DNA of 64,000 nucleotides, taken from Pseudomonas sp. GV071 (lineage in GTDB: Bacteria > Pseudomonadota > Gammaproteobacteria > Pseudomonadales > Pseudomonadaceae). Below the pieces are notes generated by a model that made no database searches, had not been told where the DNA came from, and was given only the letters and a program-made list of their open reading frames with translations. This document shows, piece by piece, positions 40,018 through 48,512 of the stretch. The DNA lies in assembly GCF_003050835.1 (NCBI RefSeq), contig NZ_QAOJ01000010.1, forward strand, positions 62,001 to 126,000. The letters run 5' to 3'. Both the position numbers and the translations under genes were made by a program. Position 1 is the first letter of the stretch, and every line of letters starts with the position of its first letter.

Positions 40018-41079
40018 ATGTCCTCCCCCTCCCTCGATCTCGCCGCACTTTCCCAGTCGATCAAAGACTGGGGCCGTGAGCTTGGCTTTCAGCAAGTCGG
40101 CATCGCCGGCCTGGAGCTGGGCGAACACGAAGCGCACCTGGAGCGCTGGCTGACGGCCGGCTATCACGGCGAAATGGATTACATGGGCGCCCACGGCAGC
40201 AAACGCTCGCACCCGGATGAACTGGTGCCTGGCACCTTGCGTGTGGTGTCGCTGCGCATGGACTACCTGCCCGGCGACACCCTGATGGCGCAGCGCCTTG
40301 GCGAAAAGGAAACCGCCTATGTGTCGCGCTATGCCCTGGGCCGCGACTACCACAAGCTGATCCGTAAACGCCTGCAACAATTGGCCGAGCGCATTCAGCA
40401 AGCCATCGGCCCGTTCGGCTACCGCGCCTTTGTCGACAGCGCGCCGGTGCTGGAAAAGGCTATCGCGGAGCAGGCCGGGCTGGGCTGGATCGGCAAAAAC
40501 ACCCTGGTGCTCAACCGCAAGGCCGGCAGCTACTTCTTTCTTGGCGAGCTGTTCGTCGATCTGCCGCTGCCGGTCGATGAACCAACCACCGCTGACCACT
40601 GTGGCCGCTGCACCGCCTGCCTGGATATCTGCCCGACCAACGCCTTTGTCGGACCCTATGTGCTGGACGCGCGACGCTGCATTTCCTACCTGACCATCGA
40701 GCTGAAAGGGCCGATCCCCACTGAGCTGCGGCCGCTGATCGGCAACCGGGTGTTTGGTTGTGATGACTGCCAGATCGTCTGCCCGTGGAACCGCTTTGCC
40801 CGGCCAACCGAACAAAGCGACTTCGCCCCCCGGCATAGCCTGGACAACGCGCAACTGGCGGAGCTGTTTCGCTGGAGCGAAGAAGAGTTTCTCAGCCGCA
40901 CCGAAGGTTCGCCGCTACGCCGCGCGGGCTATGAGCGCTGGCTGCGTAACCTGGCTGTGGGCCTGGGCAATGCGCCTTCCAGCATTCCGGTGCTGGAAGC
41001 CCTGGAAACGCGACGCGAGGACGCCTCGGAGATGGTCCGCGAGCATGTGCAATGGGCGTTGGCGCAGCACGGGCGTTAG
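40018..41079 (+). CDS. queG: Epoxyqueuosine reductase
   Basis: 353 residues from ATG at 40018; the longer upstream frame runs antisense into nnr. Two ferredoxin-type motifs are visible: CGRCTACLDICPTNA and CDDCQIVCP, for two 4Fe-4S clusters, together with a B12-binding region (VDSAPVLEKAIAEQAGLGWIG). It makes the last step of queuosine synthesis in tRNA wobble positions. Divergent from nnr, with a REPIN after its stop. Confidence 0.96.
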   Translation: MSSPSLDLAALSQSIKDWGRELGFQQVGIAGLELGEHEAHLERWLTAGYHGEMDYMGAHGSKRSHPDELVPGTLRVVSLRMDYLPGDTLMAQRLGEKETAYVSRYALGRDYHKLIRKRLQQLAERIQQAIGPFGYRAFVDSAPVLEKAIAEQAGLGWIGKNTLVLNRKAGSYFFLGELFVDLPLPVDEPTTADHCGRCTACLDICPTNAFVGPYVLDARRCISYLTIELKGPIPTELRPLIGNRVFGCDDCQIVCPWNRFARPTEQSDFAPRHSLDNAQLAELFRWSEEEFLSRTEGSPLRRAGYERWLRNLAVGLGNAPSSIPVLEALETRREDASEMVREHVQWALAQHGR

Positions 41080-41092
41080 GTCATACATCTTT

Positions 41093-41159
41093 CGTAGGAG
41101 CGGCTTCAGCCGCGATGCTCTTTAACGTGAAAAGCATCGCGGCTAAAGCCGATCCTACG
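41093..41159. repeat. REP inverted pair (REPIN), GCTCCTAC subtype
   Basis: cgtaggagcggcttcagccg, about 20 bases, then its reverse complement with one change (gccgatcctacg instead of gccgctcctacg). It lies between the convergent queG and orn genes. Confidence 0.85.
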
Positions 41160-41175
41160 AAGAGCCTTCGAGCGC

Positions 41176-41721
41176 TTAGAACTTCTTGATGAAGTGCTCG
41201 CGGTAGTACTTCAGCTCGGCGATCGAGTCGTAGATGTCGTCCAGCGCCAGATGGCTGCCTTTCTTGCTGAAACCGTCACGAATCTGCGGCGCCCAGCGCA
41301 CCACCAGTTCCTTGAGGGTGGAAACGTCCAGGTAGCGGTAGTGGAAGTAGGCTTCCAGGTTCGGCATGTAGCGGTACAGGAAGCGACGGTCCTGGCCGAT
41401 GCTGTTGCCGCAGATCGGCGATTTGCCTTTGGGCACCCATTGCTCGAGGAAGGCGATGGTCTGTGCTTCGGCTTCCTGGGCGCTGATCTTGCTGTCGCGT
41501 ACGCGCTGGGTCAGGCCACTCTCGCCGTGGGTACGGGTGCACCATTCGTCCATGGCAGCCAGCACCTCATCACTCTGGTGCACCGCAATCACCGGGCCCT
41601 CGGCCAGCACGTTGAGGTTGCTGTCGGTGACAATGGTGGCCATTTCGATGATCACGTCGGTGTCCGGCTCCAGGCCAGTCATTTCCAGATCGATCCAGAT
41701 CAGATTCTGCGGATTTTGCAT
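41176..41721 (-). CDS. orn: Oligoribonuclease
   Basis: 181 residues. DEDDh exonuclease: Exo I LIWIDLEMTGLEPD, Exo II GNSIGQDRRFL and Exo III with the catalytic His in HLALDDIYDSIAEL. It degrades 2-5 base RNAs and, in Pseudomonas, pGpG, the last step of cyclic-di-GMP breakdown, which links it to the cyclic-di-GMP genes here. Confidence 0.97.
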   Translation of the reverse strand: MQNPQNLIWIDLEMTGLEPDTDVIIEMATIVTDSNLNVLAEGPVIAVHQSDEVLAAMDEWCTRTHGESGLTQRVRDSKISAQEAEAQTIAFLEQWVPKGKSPICGNSIGQDRRFLYRYMPNLEAYFHYRYLDVSTLKELVVRWAPQIRDGFSKKGSHLALDDIYDSIAELKYYREHFIKKF

Positions 41722-41863
41722 GATGGGGCTGCTCCTCGTACGTAGCTGCGCAGTTTAGCTCAGCCACAGCGCCCGGCGGCGAACTTGAGCAGCGTGCTAA
41801 ACTCGCCGCCCACCTGCGCAGTCGCAGGTCCTGCATTTGTTGCCCCCTCACACCGGAAGCCCC

Positions 41864-42895
41864 ATGGCCAAACGCCAGCTCAACCGTCGCCAGAACTGGC
41901 GCATCGAGAAGATCCAAGGCGAGCGCGCTGCCCGCGCCGCCAAGCGCGAGTCGCAATCGCTGGACGCACTGGAAGGCGGCGACCTGGGCCCCGAACAGGT
42001 CGGCCTGGTGATTGCCCACTTCGGCGTGCAAGTGGAAGTAGAAGCCCGTGACGGCGAATTGGCCGGCCAAGTATTCCGTTGCCACCTACGTGCCAACCTG
42101 CCGACGCTGGTGACCGGCGACCAGGTGGTGTGGCGCGCCGGCAACCAGGGTATCGGTGTAATCGTCGCGCAACTGCCGCGCCATACCGAACTCTGCCGCC
42201 CCGACACCCGTGGCGTGCTGAAGCCGGTGGCGGCCAACGTCGACCTGATCGTGATCGTCTTCGCCCCGCTGCCCGAACCCCACGCCAACCTCATCGACCG
42301 CTACCTGGTTGCCGCCGAACACGCCGGCATCCGCCCCTTGCTGCTGCTGAACAAGGCCGACCTGATCGATGACAAGAACGCCGTGGCGCTGAATGCACTG
42401 CTCGGCGTGTACCGCCAGCTGGGTTACCCACTGTTGGAAGTGTCCGCCCACCATGGCAACGGCATGCAGCTGTTGCAGGCGGAGCTGGATGGGCATGTCA
42501 GCGTGTTCGTCGGCCAGTCGGGGGTGGGCAAGTCATCCCTGGTGAATAGCCTGCTGCCGGAAGTCGACACCCGTGTCGGGCCGCTGTCTGAGCTGACCGG
42601 CAAGGGCACCCACACCACCACCACGGCGCGGCTGTTCCACTTTCCCAATGGCGGCGAACTGATCGACTCCCCGGGCATTCGCGAATTCGGCCTGGTGCAC
42701 GTCAGCCGCGATGACGTGGAGGCGGGCTTCATCGAATTCCACGACCTGATCGGCCAGTGCCGCTTCCGCGACTGCAAACACGACCGCGAGCCCGGCTGCG
42801 CCTTGCTCAAGGCGCTCGAGGAAGGCCGCGTGCAGCCGCAACGGATGGCCAGCTACCGGCACATCATCTCGACCCTGCCCGAGCAGGATTACTGA
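41864..42895 (+). CDS. rsgA: Small ribosomal subunit biogenesis GTPase RsgA
   Basis: 343 residues from ATG at 41864 (MAKRQLNRRQNW, basic N-terminus). An OB-fold is followed by a circularly permuted GTPase: G4 NKADL precedes G1 GQSGVGKSSL and G3 DSPGIREF. The C-terminal zinc site reads CRFRDCKHDREPGC. It checks late 30S assembly. It is divergent from orn and convergent with motB, with a shared terminator. Confidence 0.97.
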   Translation: MAKRQLNRRQNWRIEKIQGERAARAAKRESQSLDALEGGDLGPEQVGLVIAHFGVQVEVEARDGELAGQVFRCHLRANLPTLVTGDQVVWRAGNQGIGVIVAQLPRHTELCRPDTRGVLKPVAANVDLIVIVFAPLPEPHANLIDRYLVAAEHAGIRPLLLLNKADLIDDKNAVALNALLGVYRQLGYPLLEVSAHHGNGMQLLQAELDGHVSVFVGQSGVGKSSLVNSLLPEVDTRVGPLSELTGKGTHTTTTARLFHFPNGGELIDSPGIREFGLVHVSRDDVEAGFIEFHDLIGQCRFRDCKHDREPGCALLKALEEGRVQPQRMASYRHIISTLPEQDY

Positions 42896-42900
42896 AACGA

Positions 42901-42926
42901 AAAGGCCGCGTCGAGACGCGGCCTTT
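42901..42926. terminator. Bidirectional terminator rsgA / motB
   Basis: Stem ggccgcgt-cgag-acgcggcc (42904-42923), with AAAA to the left and TTTTT to the right. Confidence 0.85.
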
Positions 42927-42943
42927 TTCATTCACAGCAGGCT

Positions 42944-43999
42944 TCAGTTTTCCCGCGCCTGATCCAGCTTCAACGCGCCGTTGTCAAACACGTTGAGCTT
43001 TTCTTTGAGTTGCTCAGGGGTGGTCTGCGCCCCAGCTGGTGCTGGCACAGGCGAGCCTGAAGCCGGTGTACCTGGCGCAGTTGGAGCGCCTTCGCCGGCC
43101 GGGGCATCTGCTCCACCCTCACCCGCACCCTGCCCACCCTCGATCGCACGCTGAGCCTTTTTGGTCAGCACGATGATGTCGATACGACGGTTCACCGGGT
43201 TCATCGGGTCGTCGCGGTCGAACAGCGCCGAAGAGGCATAGCCCACCACGCGGGCAATCTGTTCATCCGGGTAACTGCCGGCCACCAGGGTGCGGCGGGC
43301 GGCGTTGGCGCGCTCGGCGGAGAGCTCCCAGTTGCCATAGTCGCCGCGCCCGACAAAGGGCTTGGCATCGGTATGGCCGCTGATGCTGATCTTGTTCGGC
43401 ACCGCCTTGATGGTGTCGGACATGGCCAGCAGGATGTCTTCGAAGTACGGCTGCAAACGCGCGCTGCCACTGTCGAACATCGGCCGGTTGGCGGCGTCCA
43501 TGATCTGGATGCGCAGGCCGTCCTGGGTGATCTCGAACAGGATCTGGTCCTTGAAGCGCTGCAGCTCGGGGTTCTCGTTGACCTTGTTCTGCAACTCTTG
43601 CAGCAACAGTTCGAGGCGCTCTTTCTCGAGTTTCTCGGCGATGTTCTCGGCCTGGGTTTCACTCGGGGCGATATCGCTATCGGTGTCCGAGGTGGTATCG
43701 GTGGCGGCCTTGGCGTCTTTCACTTCCGGGTTCAGGGTTTTGTCCGGCGCCGGCGTCGGCGTACCGCCAAGGTCGATCACGTAGGGGCTGGCGCTTTCGC
43801 TGAAACCGACCGGGTCCTGGAAATAACCGGAGATGGCTTTCTTCTGCTCAGGAGTAGCCGAGGACATCAGCCACAGCACCAGGAAGAACGCCATCATCGC
43901 GACGGCGAAGTCGGCGAAGGCGATTTTCCAGGCGCCACCGTGGTGGCCTGCGGCGTATTTTTTAACGCGCTTAACGATGATGGGTTGGTTGTTATCCAT
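42944..43999 (-). CDS. motB: Flagellar stator protein MotB
   Basis: 351 residues. Single helix WKIAFADFAVAMMAFFLVLWLM contains the proton-binding Asp of stator proteins. The periplasmic OmpA-like domain (ISGHTDAKPFVG, NWELSAERANAARRTL, NRRIDIIVL) anchors it to peptidoglycan. The C-terminal extension of about 60 residues is Gly/Pro/Ala-rich and low complexity. It starts three bases after the motA stop. Pseudomonas usually has a second stator pair, motCD, elsewhere. Confidence 0.97.
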   Translation of the reverse strand: MDNNQPIIVKRVKKYAAGHHGGAWKIAFADFAVAMMAFFLVLWLMSSATPEQKKAISGYFQDPVGFSESASPYVIDLGGTPTPAPDKTLNPEVKDAKAATDTTSDTDSDIAPSETQAENIAEKLEKERLELLLQELQNKVNENPELQRFKDQILFEITQDGLRIQIMDAANRPMFDSGSARLQPYFEDILLAMSDTIKAVPNKISISGHTDAKPFVGRGDYGNWELSAERANAARRTLVAGSYPDEQIARVVGYASSALFDRDDPMNPVNRRIDIIVLTKKAQRAIEGGQGAGEGGADAPAGEGAPTAPGTPASGSPVPAPAGAQTTPEQLKEKLNVFDNGALKLDQAREN

Positions 44000-44002
44000 C
44001 TA

Positions 44003-44854
44003 TCAGCGACCGCGAATCGCTTGTTCCAGCTCGCTGAAACTCGGCCTGTGCGCGGGGAACAACACCTTGCGGCCAAATTCCACGGCCAGCGACGGCGGCA
44101 TACCGGAGGCCGACGCCACCAAGGTGGCCTTGATCGCTTCGTACACGTTCAACTCTTCCTTGGCATCGTGTTCGAGGCAGGTCGCCAGCGGTCCGAAGAA
44201 ACCATAGGCGGCGAGAATCCCAAGGAAGGTCCCCACCAGCGCCGCACCTACGTGCTGGCCGAGAGCCGACTGCTCTACCTGACCGAGCAGGGCCATGGTC
44301 ACCACGATACCCAGTACCGCGGCGACGATACCGAAGCCTGGCAAGCCGTCGGCGATACGGGTGACCGCGTGGGAGTTGTGTTCGAGTTCTTCTTTGAGGC
44401 TGCCCAATTCCATGTCGAACAGGCCTTCCAGCTCATGCGGCGCCATGTTGCCGGAGGACATGATGCGCAGGTAGTCGCAGACGAACGCGGTCATGCCGGC
44501 ATCTTTGAGCAGGCCTGGGTACTTACTGAAAATGGCACTGGCGGCGGGGTCTTCGACATCGGCCTCGATGGCCATCATGCCTTCGCGACGGCTCTTGTTG
44601 AGGATCTCGTAGAGCATGCTCAACACTTCAAGGTAGAAGGTGTGGGTAAAGCGGTTACCGAACATCTTCAGGGCTTTCTTGAACACCGACATGAAGGTGC
44701 TGCCGGGGTTGGCCTGAAGGAATGCGCCCAGTGCAGCGCCACCGATGATCATCACCTCGAAGGGTTGGATCAACGCGGCGATCTTGCCGTGGGACAAAAT
44801 GTATCCGCCCAGAACCGAAGCGAACACAACAATGATGCCAATGATTTTTGCCAT
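44003..44854 (-). CDS. motA: Flagellar stator protein MotA
   Basis: 283 residues with four membrane helices (for example IIGIIVVFASVLGGYILS, FGIVAAVLGIVVTMALLG). The cytoplasmic loop carries RREGMMAIEADVEDPAASAIF, and the Pro-rich DGLPGFGIVAAVLG stretch marks helix 3. It forms the stator with MotB. A candidate FliA promoter lies upstream. Confidence 0.97.
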   Translation of the reverse strand: MAKIIGIIVVFASVLGGYILSHGKIAALIQPFEVMIIGGAALGAFLQANPGSTFMSVFKKALKMFGNRFTHTFYLEVLSMLYEILNKSRREGMMAIEADVEDPAASAIFSKYPGLLKDAGMTAFVCDYLRIMSSGNMAPHELEGLFDMELGSLKEELEHNSHAVTRIADGLPGFGIVAAVLGIVVTMALLGQVEQSALGQHVGAALVGTFLGILAAYGFFGPLATCLEHDAKEELNVYEAIKATLVASASGMPPSLAVEFGRKVLFPAHRPSFSELEQAIRGR

Positions 44855-44982
44855 AGAAGGTTACTTAAAAGCCAAGAAGACACAGCCAAGGGAAGGGTTA
44901 TAAAAATCAGCCCTTCTAATTATCGGAACTTATACGCCAGACTATAGCCAGTTAAGGTTAAAAGCCAATGGGCTAAAAACAC
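44855..44982. promoter_or_regulatory. Divergent motA/HDOD region with candidate sigma-28 promoter
   Basis: On the minus strand TCCGATAA (44920-44927) with TATA (44943-44946) 15 bases upstream is one mismatch in each box from the FliA consensus TAAA-N15-GCCGATAA. It would start transcription about 60 bases before motA. No clear promoter was seen for the plus-strand HDOD gene. Confidence 0.5.
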
Positions 44983-46500
44983 ATGCCGACCTTGCCACCG
45001 CTACCCTCCAGCCTGAAAACCTGGCTCAAGCATCTCGATAGTGTGCGCCTGCCAATCCTGGCAACCACCCACGAGCGGGTGCGGCGATCCCTGGTCAGCA
45101 GCAGCACCTCATTGCGCGAAGTGGCCGAGCGTATCGAGGCCAGCCCCTCGCTGGCCCTGCTGGTGTTGCGTGAAGCCAACCGCAGCAACAACAGCCTCAG
45201 CGAGCCTGCGGAAAGCCTGGAAATCGCCATCAGCCGCCTGGGCCTGGCGCGCACAGAAGATCTTCTCAATATGTTACCGGTGCTGGCCGAGGACAAAATT
45301 CCCAAGCCGCTGCGGCAAATCCAGCTAATCAGTCTGCACGCCTCACAACAGGCCAGCGGCCTGTTTGCCAATCGCCTGGCGCGGCTGTGGCAGGAGATCC
45401 ACTGGAGCAGCCTTCTATTTCTGGCGCCGCTGTGGCCATTGGCCGCAGCCCACCCCGAGCTGATCGAAGAATGGGAACACCGCGTGCTGGCCCTCGGCGA
45501 ACCTACGCAAAAAGTCGAGCGCGAGCTGTTCGGGGTGTCACTGCCCACCCTATGCCTGGCCCTGGCTGAACACTGGCGCCTGCCGGCATGGATCATCCAG
45601 GCCTACCGCCTGTTGGCCACCGAGCGCCGCCTGCTGGCCAAGGCGCTGCACATTGCCCGTAATAATGAAGAGCCGCTGCATCAGCAACAGCTATTGGATG
45701 CCGACCCGGCGCTGTCGCGCTGGCTGACCCAGCCTGGCAACACCATTGTGTTCGCCAATGCCCTGGCCCTGAGCTCCCACGCCGGCTGGCAAAGCGCGCA
45801 CAGCCTGCGCTGGCAACGTATTACCGCGCTGTATCTGCAGGTGTCACTGGCCGAGCTGCAGCAGTTGACTCACCAGCAAGCGGTAAACAGTGCGCGACAA
45901 TACTCGGCCAGCGATCTATGGCACCCGGCCCAGGCCTTGCTCTGGCCTTGGGATGTCCGTCGCCTGCAAGCGGCCCCGCCACCACCCGTGGCCAAAGACA
46001 CCTCGCCCGCCTGGCAGCAGCACTGCCGCGAGCTGCTGCGCGAACCGAGCGCCTTCGCCAACCTGCTGCAACTGACCACCTGCATCCGCGATGCCCTGGA
46101 TGCCTGCGGCATGAGCCGTGCGCTGGTGTTGCTGGCCGACAAGACGCACAGCCGCCTGGTGACCCAGCAAACCGTCGGGCTGCCCAAAGAAGCCCAGGCG
46201 CTGACCCTCGACCCGGCCAACAGCCAGGTGCTCAAGCGCCTGCTGGCCCAGCCGGGGCAGTTGCGCTTGAGCCCGGAAAACATCGCGCAGTTTTCCGCGC
46301 TCATGCCCGGCACCCTGAAAGCCCTGTTCCCCGGTGAACATATGCTGATCCGCTCGCTGGCCAACAACGGCAAGGTGGTGATGCTGCTGGTGGTCGACCA
46401 GCAGGGCACGCCGCTCAGCGACCCTTGCGTACAGGCGTTCGGCAAAATATCGCAATGCATCGAACGCGCTTTGGCCAGCTTTGCCAAACGCGGGCGCTAA
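44983..46500 (+). CDS. HDOD-domain protein
   Basis: 505 residues. The first about 250 residues fit the HDOD domain (SSTSLREVAERIEASPSLALLVLREAN, SLEIAISRLGLARTEDLL), a catalytically dead relative of HD phosphohydrolases. The C-terminal region (about 345-500) may be a GAF-like sensor. HDOD proteins usually act as signalling scaffolds. It sits between motA and rhdA, where I recall an equivalent gene in P. aeruginosa. Confidence 0.8.
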   Translation: MPTLPPLPSSLKTWLKHLDSVRLPILATTHERVRRSLVSSSTSLREVAERIEASPSLALLVLREANRSNNSLSEPAESLEIAISRLGLARTEDLLNMLPVLAEDKIPKPLRQIQLISLHASQQASGLFANRLARLWQEIHWSSLLFLAPLWPLAAAHPELIEEWEHRVLALGEPTQKVERELFGVSLPTLCLALAEHWRLPAWIIQAYRLLATERRLLAKALHIARNNEEPLHQQQLLDADPALSRWLTQPGNTIVFANALALSSHAGWQSAHSLRWQRITALYLQVSLAELQQLTHQQAVNSARQYSASDLWHPAQALLWPWDVRRLQAAPPPPVAKDTSPAWQQHCRELLREPSAFANLLQLTTCIRDALDACGMSRALVLLADKTHSRLVTQQTVGLPKEAQALTLDPANSQVLKRLLAQPGQLRLSPENIAQFSALMPGTLKALFPGEHMLIRSLANNGKVVMLLVVDQQGTPLSDPCVQAFGKISQCIERALASFAKRGR

Positions 46501-46548
46501 CCTTTCCGCTACAATTTGCCCCCTTATCATTTGGCTCGGAGGCCAAGC

Positions 46549-47367
46549 ATGTCCGCCTTCTCTGGTTTGCCCCTGGTCATCGAACCCGCCGAACTGGCTG
46601 CGCGTCTGAACGCGCCGGAGCTGATCCTGGTCGATCTCACCAGCGCAGCCCGCTACGCCGAAGGCCATATTGCCGGCGCCCGCTTCGTCGATCCCAAACG
46701 CACCCAACTGGGTCAGCCGCCAGCGCCCGGCTTGCTGCCGAGCGCTGAAAATCTGCAGGCACTGTTCGCCGAACTGGGGCACAACCCCGATGCGGTGTAC
46801 GTGGTGTACGACGATGAAGGTGGCGGCTGGGCCGGCCGTTTTATCTGGCTGCTGGATGTGATCGGCCACAGCCAGTACCACTACCTCGACGGTGGCCTGC
46901 TGGCCTGGCAAGCCGAGCACCGCGAACTCAGCAGCGAGGTGCCGGCCGCCAGCAGCCAGGCACCTGTTGCCCTGCACATTGACGATGCCCCTACCGCCAC
47001 CCGCGAATACCTGCAAAGCCGTCTGGGCAGCAGCGACCTGGCGATCTGGGACGCCCGCGGCCCACTCGAATACAGCGGCGAGAAAGTCGTCGCCGCCCGT
47101 GGCGGCCACATCCCTGGCGCGGTGAATTTCGAATGGACCGCCGGCATGGACAAAACCCGTGCTCTGCGCATTCGCCAGGATATGCCGGCGATTCTCGAAG
47201 AACTGGGCATCAGCAAAGACAAAGAAATCATCACCCACTGCCAGACCCATCACCGCTCCGGCTTCACCTACCTGGTGGCCAAGGCGCTGGGCTATCCACG
47301 GGTCAAGGCGTATGCCGGCTCCTGGGGCGAGTGGGGCAACCTGCCGGACACGCCGATCGAGGTCTGA
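46549..47367 (+). CDS. rhdA: Thiosulfate sulfurtransferase (rhodanese)
   Basis: 272 residues from ATG at 46549, with CGGAGG (46537-46542) upstream. Two tandem rhodanese domains; the catalytic loop in the second is THCQTHHRSG, the CQTHHR signature of Azotobacter RhdA. The first domain is inactive (no Cys in its loop, VVYDDEGGG). It transfers sulfur from thiosulfate to cyanide or other acceptors. psd follows after about 45 bases. Confidence 0.93.
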   Translation: MSAFSGLPLVIEPAELAARLNAPELILVDLTSAARYAEGHIAGARFVDPKRTQLGQPPAPGLLPSAENLQALFAELGHNPDAVYVVYDDEGGGWAGRFIWLLDVIGHSQYHYLDGGLLAWQAEHRELSSEVPAASSQAPVALHIDDAPTATREYLQSRLGSSDLAIWDARGPLEYSGEKVVAARGGHIPGAVNFEWTAGMDKTRALRIRQDMPAILEELGISKDKEIITHCQTHHRSGFTYLVAKALGYPRVKAYAGSWGEWGNLPDTPIEV

Positions 47368-47413
47368 ACCTCCCGCGTACTTCCGGCCACTTATTCACCA
47401 TGCAAGGACACCC

Positions 47414-48271
47414 ATGAAAGACCGTCTGTTTATCCTCAGCCAGTACCTGTTGCCCCACCACCTGCTGTCGCGCCTGATTGGCTGTATCGCTGAATGCCGT
47501 GCGACCTGGCTGAAAAATCCGCTGATCAACTGGTTCGTCAAACAGTACCAAGTGGACATGAGCGAAGCGCAGGTCGAAGACCCGACCGCCTACGAAAACT
47601 TCAACGCCTTCTTCACCCGCGCCCTCAAGGATGGCGCGCGGCCGCTGGATGAAACCCCTGGCGCAGTACTCTGCCCGGCCGACGGTGCAGTCAGCCAACT
47701 GGGCGCCATCGAACATGGCCGCCTGTTCCAGGCCAAGGGTCACAGCTTCAGCGCCGTGGAACTGCTCGGCGGTGATAGCGAACGCGCCGCGCCGTTCATG
47801 GGTGGTGAGTTCGCCACAATCTATCTGTCACCCAAGGACTACCACCGCGTGCACATGCCGCTGGCTGGCACCCTGAAAGAAATGGTGTACGTGCCGGGCC
47901 GGCTGTTCTCGGTCAACCAGACCACCGCCGAAAACGTACCGGAGCTGTTCGCCCGCAACGAGCGCCTGGTGTGCCTGTTTGACACCGAGCGCGGGCCGAT
48001 GGCTGTGGTGTTGGTGGGCGCGATGATTGTCGCTGCCATCGAAACCGTATGGGCCGGGCAGGTCGCCCCGCCAGCACGCCTGCTGAAAACCACCCGCTAC
48101 GACGCCGCTGCACGCGGGCCGATTGAGCTGGCCAAGGGCGCCGAGCTGGGTCGCTTCAAACTCGGCTCCACCGCCATCGTGCTGTTTGGCCCGAACCAGG
48201 TGAAGTGGGCTGAGCACATGGTCGCCGGCAGCGCCACGCGCATGGGCGAACGCCTGGCTGACGCACGCTGA
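47414..48271 (+). CDS. psd: Phosphatidylserine decarboxylase proenzyme
   Basis: 285 residues from ATG at 47414, with AAGGA upstream; the longer frame overlaps rhdA. The self-cleavage motif LGST lies in FKLGSTAIVLFGP near residue 250, where the Ser becomes the pyruvoyl group of the alpha chain. YLSPKDYHRVHMP is another hallmark. The membrane enzyme makes phosphatidylethanolamine. Confidence 0.96.
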   Translation: MKDRLFILSQYLLPHHLLSRLIGCIAECRATWLKNPLINWFVKQYQVDMSEAQVEDPTAYENFNAFFTRALKDGARPLDETPGAVLCPADGAVSQLGAIEHGRLFQAKGHSFSAVELLGGDSERAAPFMGGEFATIYLSPKDYHRVHMPLAGTLKEMVYVPGRLFSVNQTTAENVPELFARNERLVCLFDTERGPMAVVLVGAMIVAAIETVWAGQVAPPARLLKTTRYDAAARGPIELAKGAELGRFKLGSTAIVLFGPNQVKWAEHMVAGSATRMGERLADAR

Positions 48272-48512
48272 TCGCCGCCATTGGCGGCGCATCGACAGCG
48301 GCTGATTTGCGCGGCTGTTGAACGTCTAAGTCGGCGCCGGGGTCTCAAGCAGAAGAAACCTCTGCCGACAAAGGCAAAATGCCATCTTAGCCATACCCTC
48401 GATTGGCTGCGGGTGTGGCAAGATGCTGCTAGAGTTCGAAAAACCAGACATTCAGATCGACTCGCCACGCCCCCGTGCGCAGGAGTGTCCAGCCAGATGG
48501 ATTACGAGTTAC
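48272..48512 (+). other. Upstream region of the PilZ-like gene
   Basis: 241 bases without a convincing gene. An AGGAG (48481-48485) precedes an ATG (48497) that would encode only seven codons, MDYELHG, ending inside the next gene's start. No promoter boxes were recognised. A sigma-54-like GG/GC pair near 48404 has the wrong spacing. Confidence 0.5.

Noticed and set aside
48390..48420. Sigma-54-like promoter (TGGC...GGCA) before the PilZ-like gene
   Set aside because: The GG and GC are spaced one base too far apart and the -12 box is poor.
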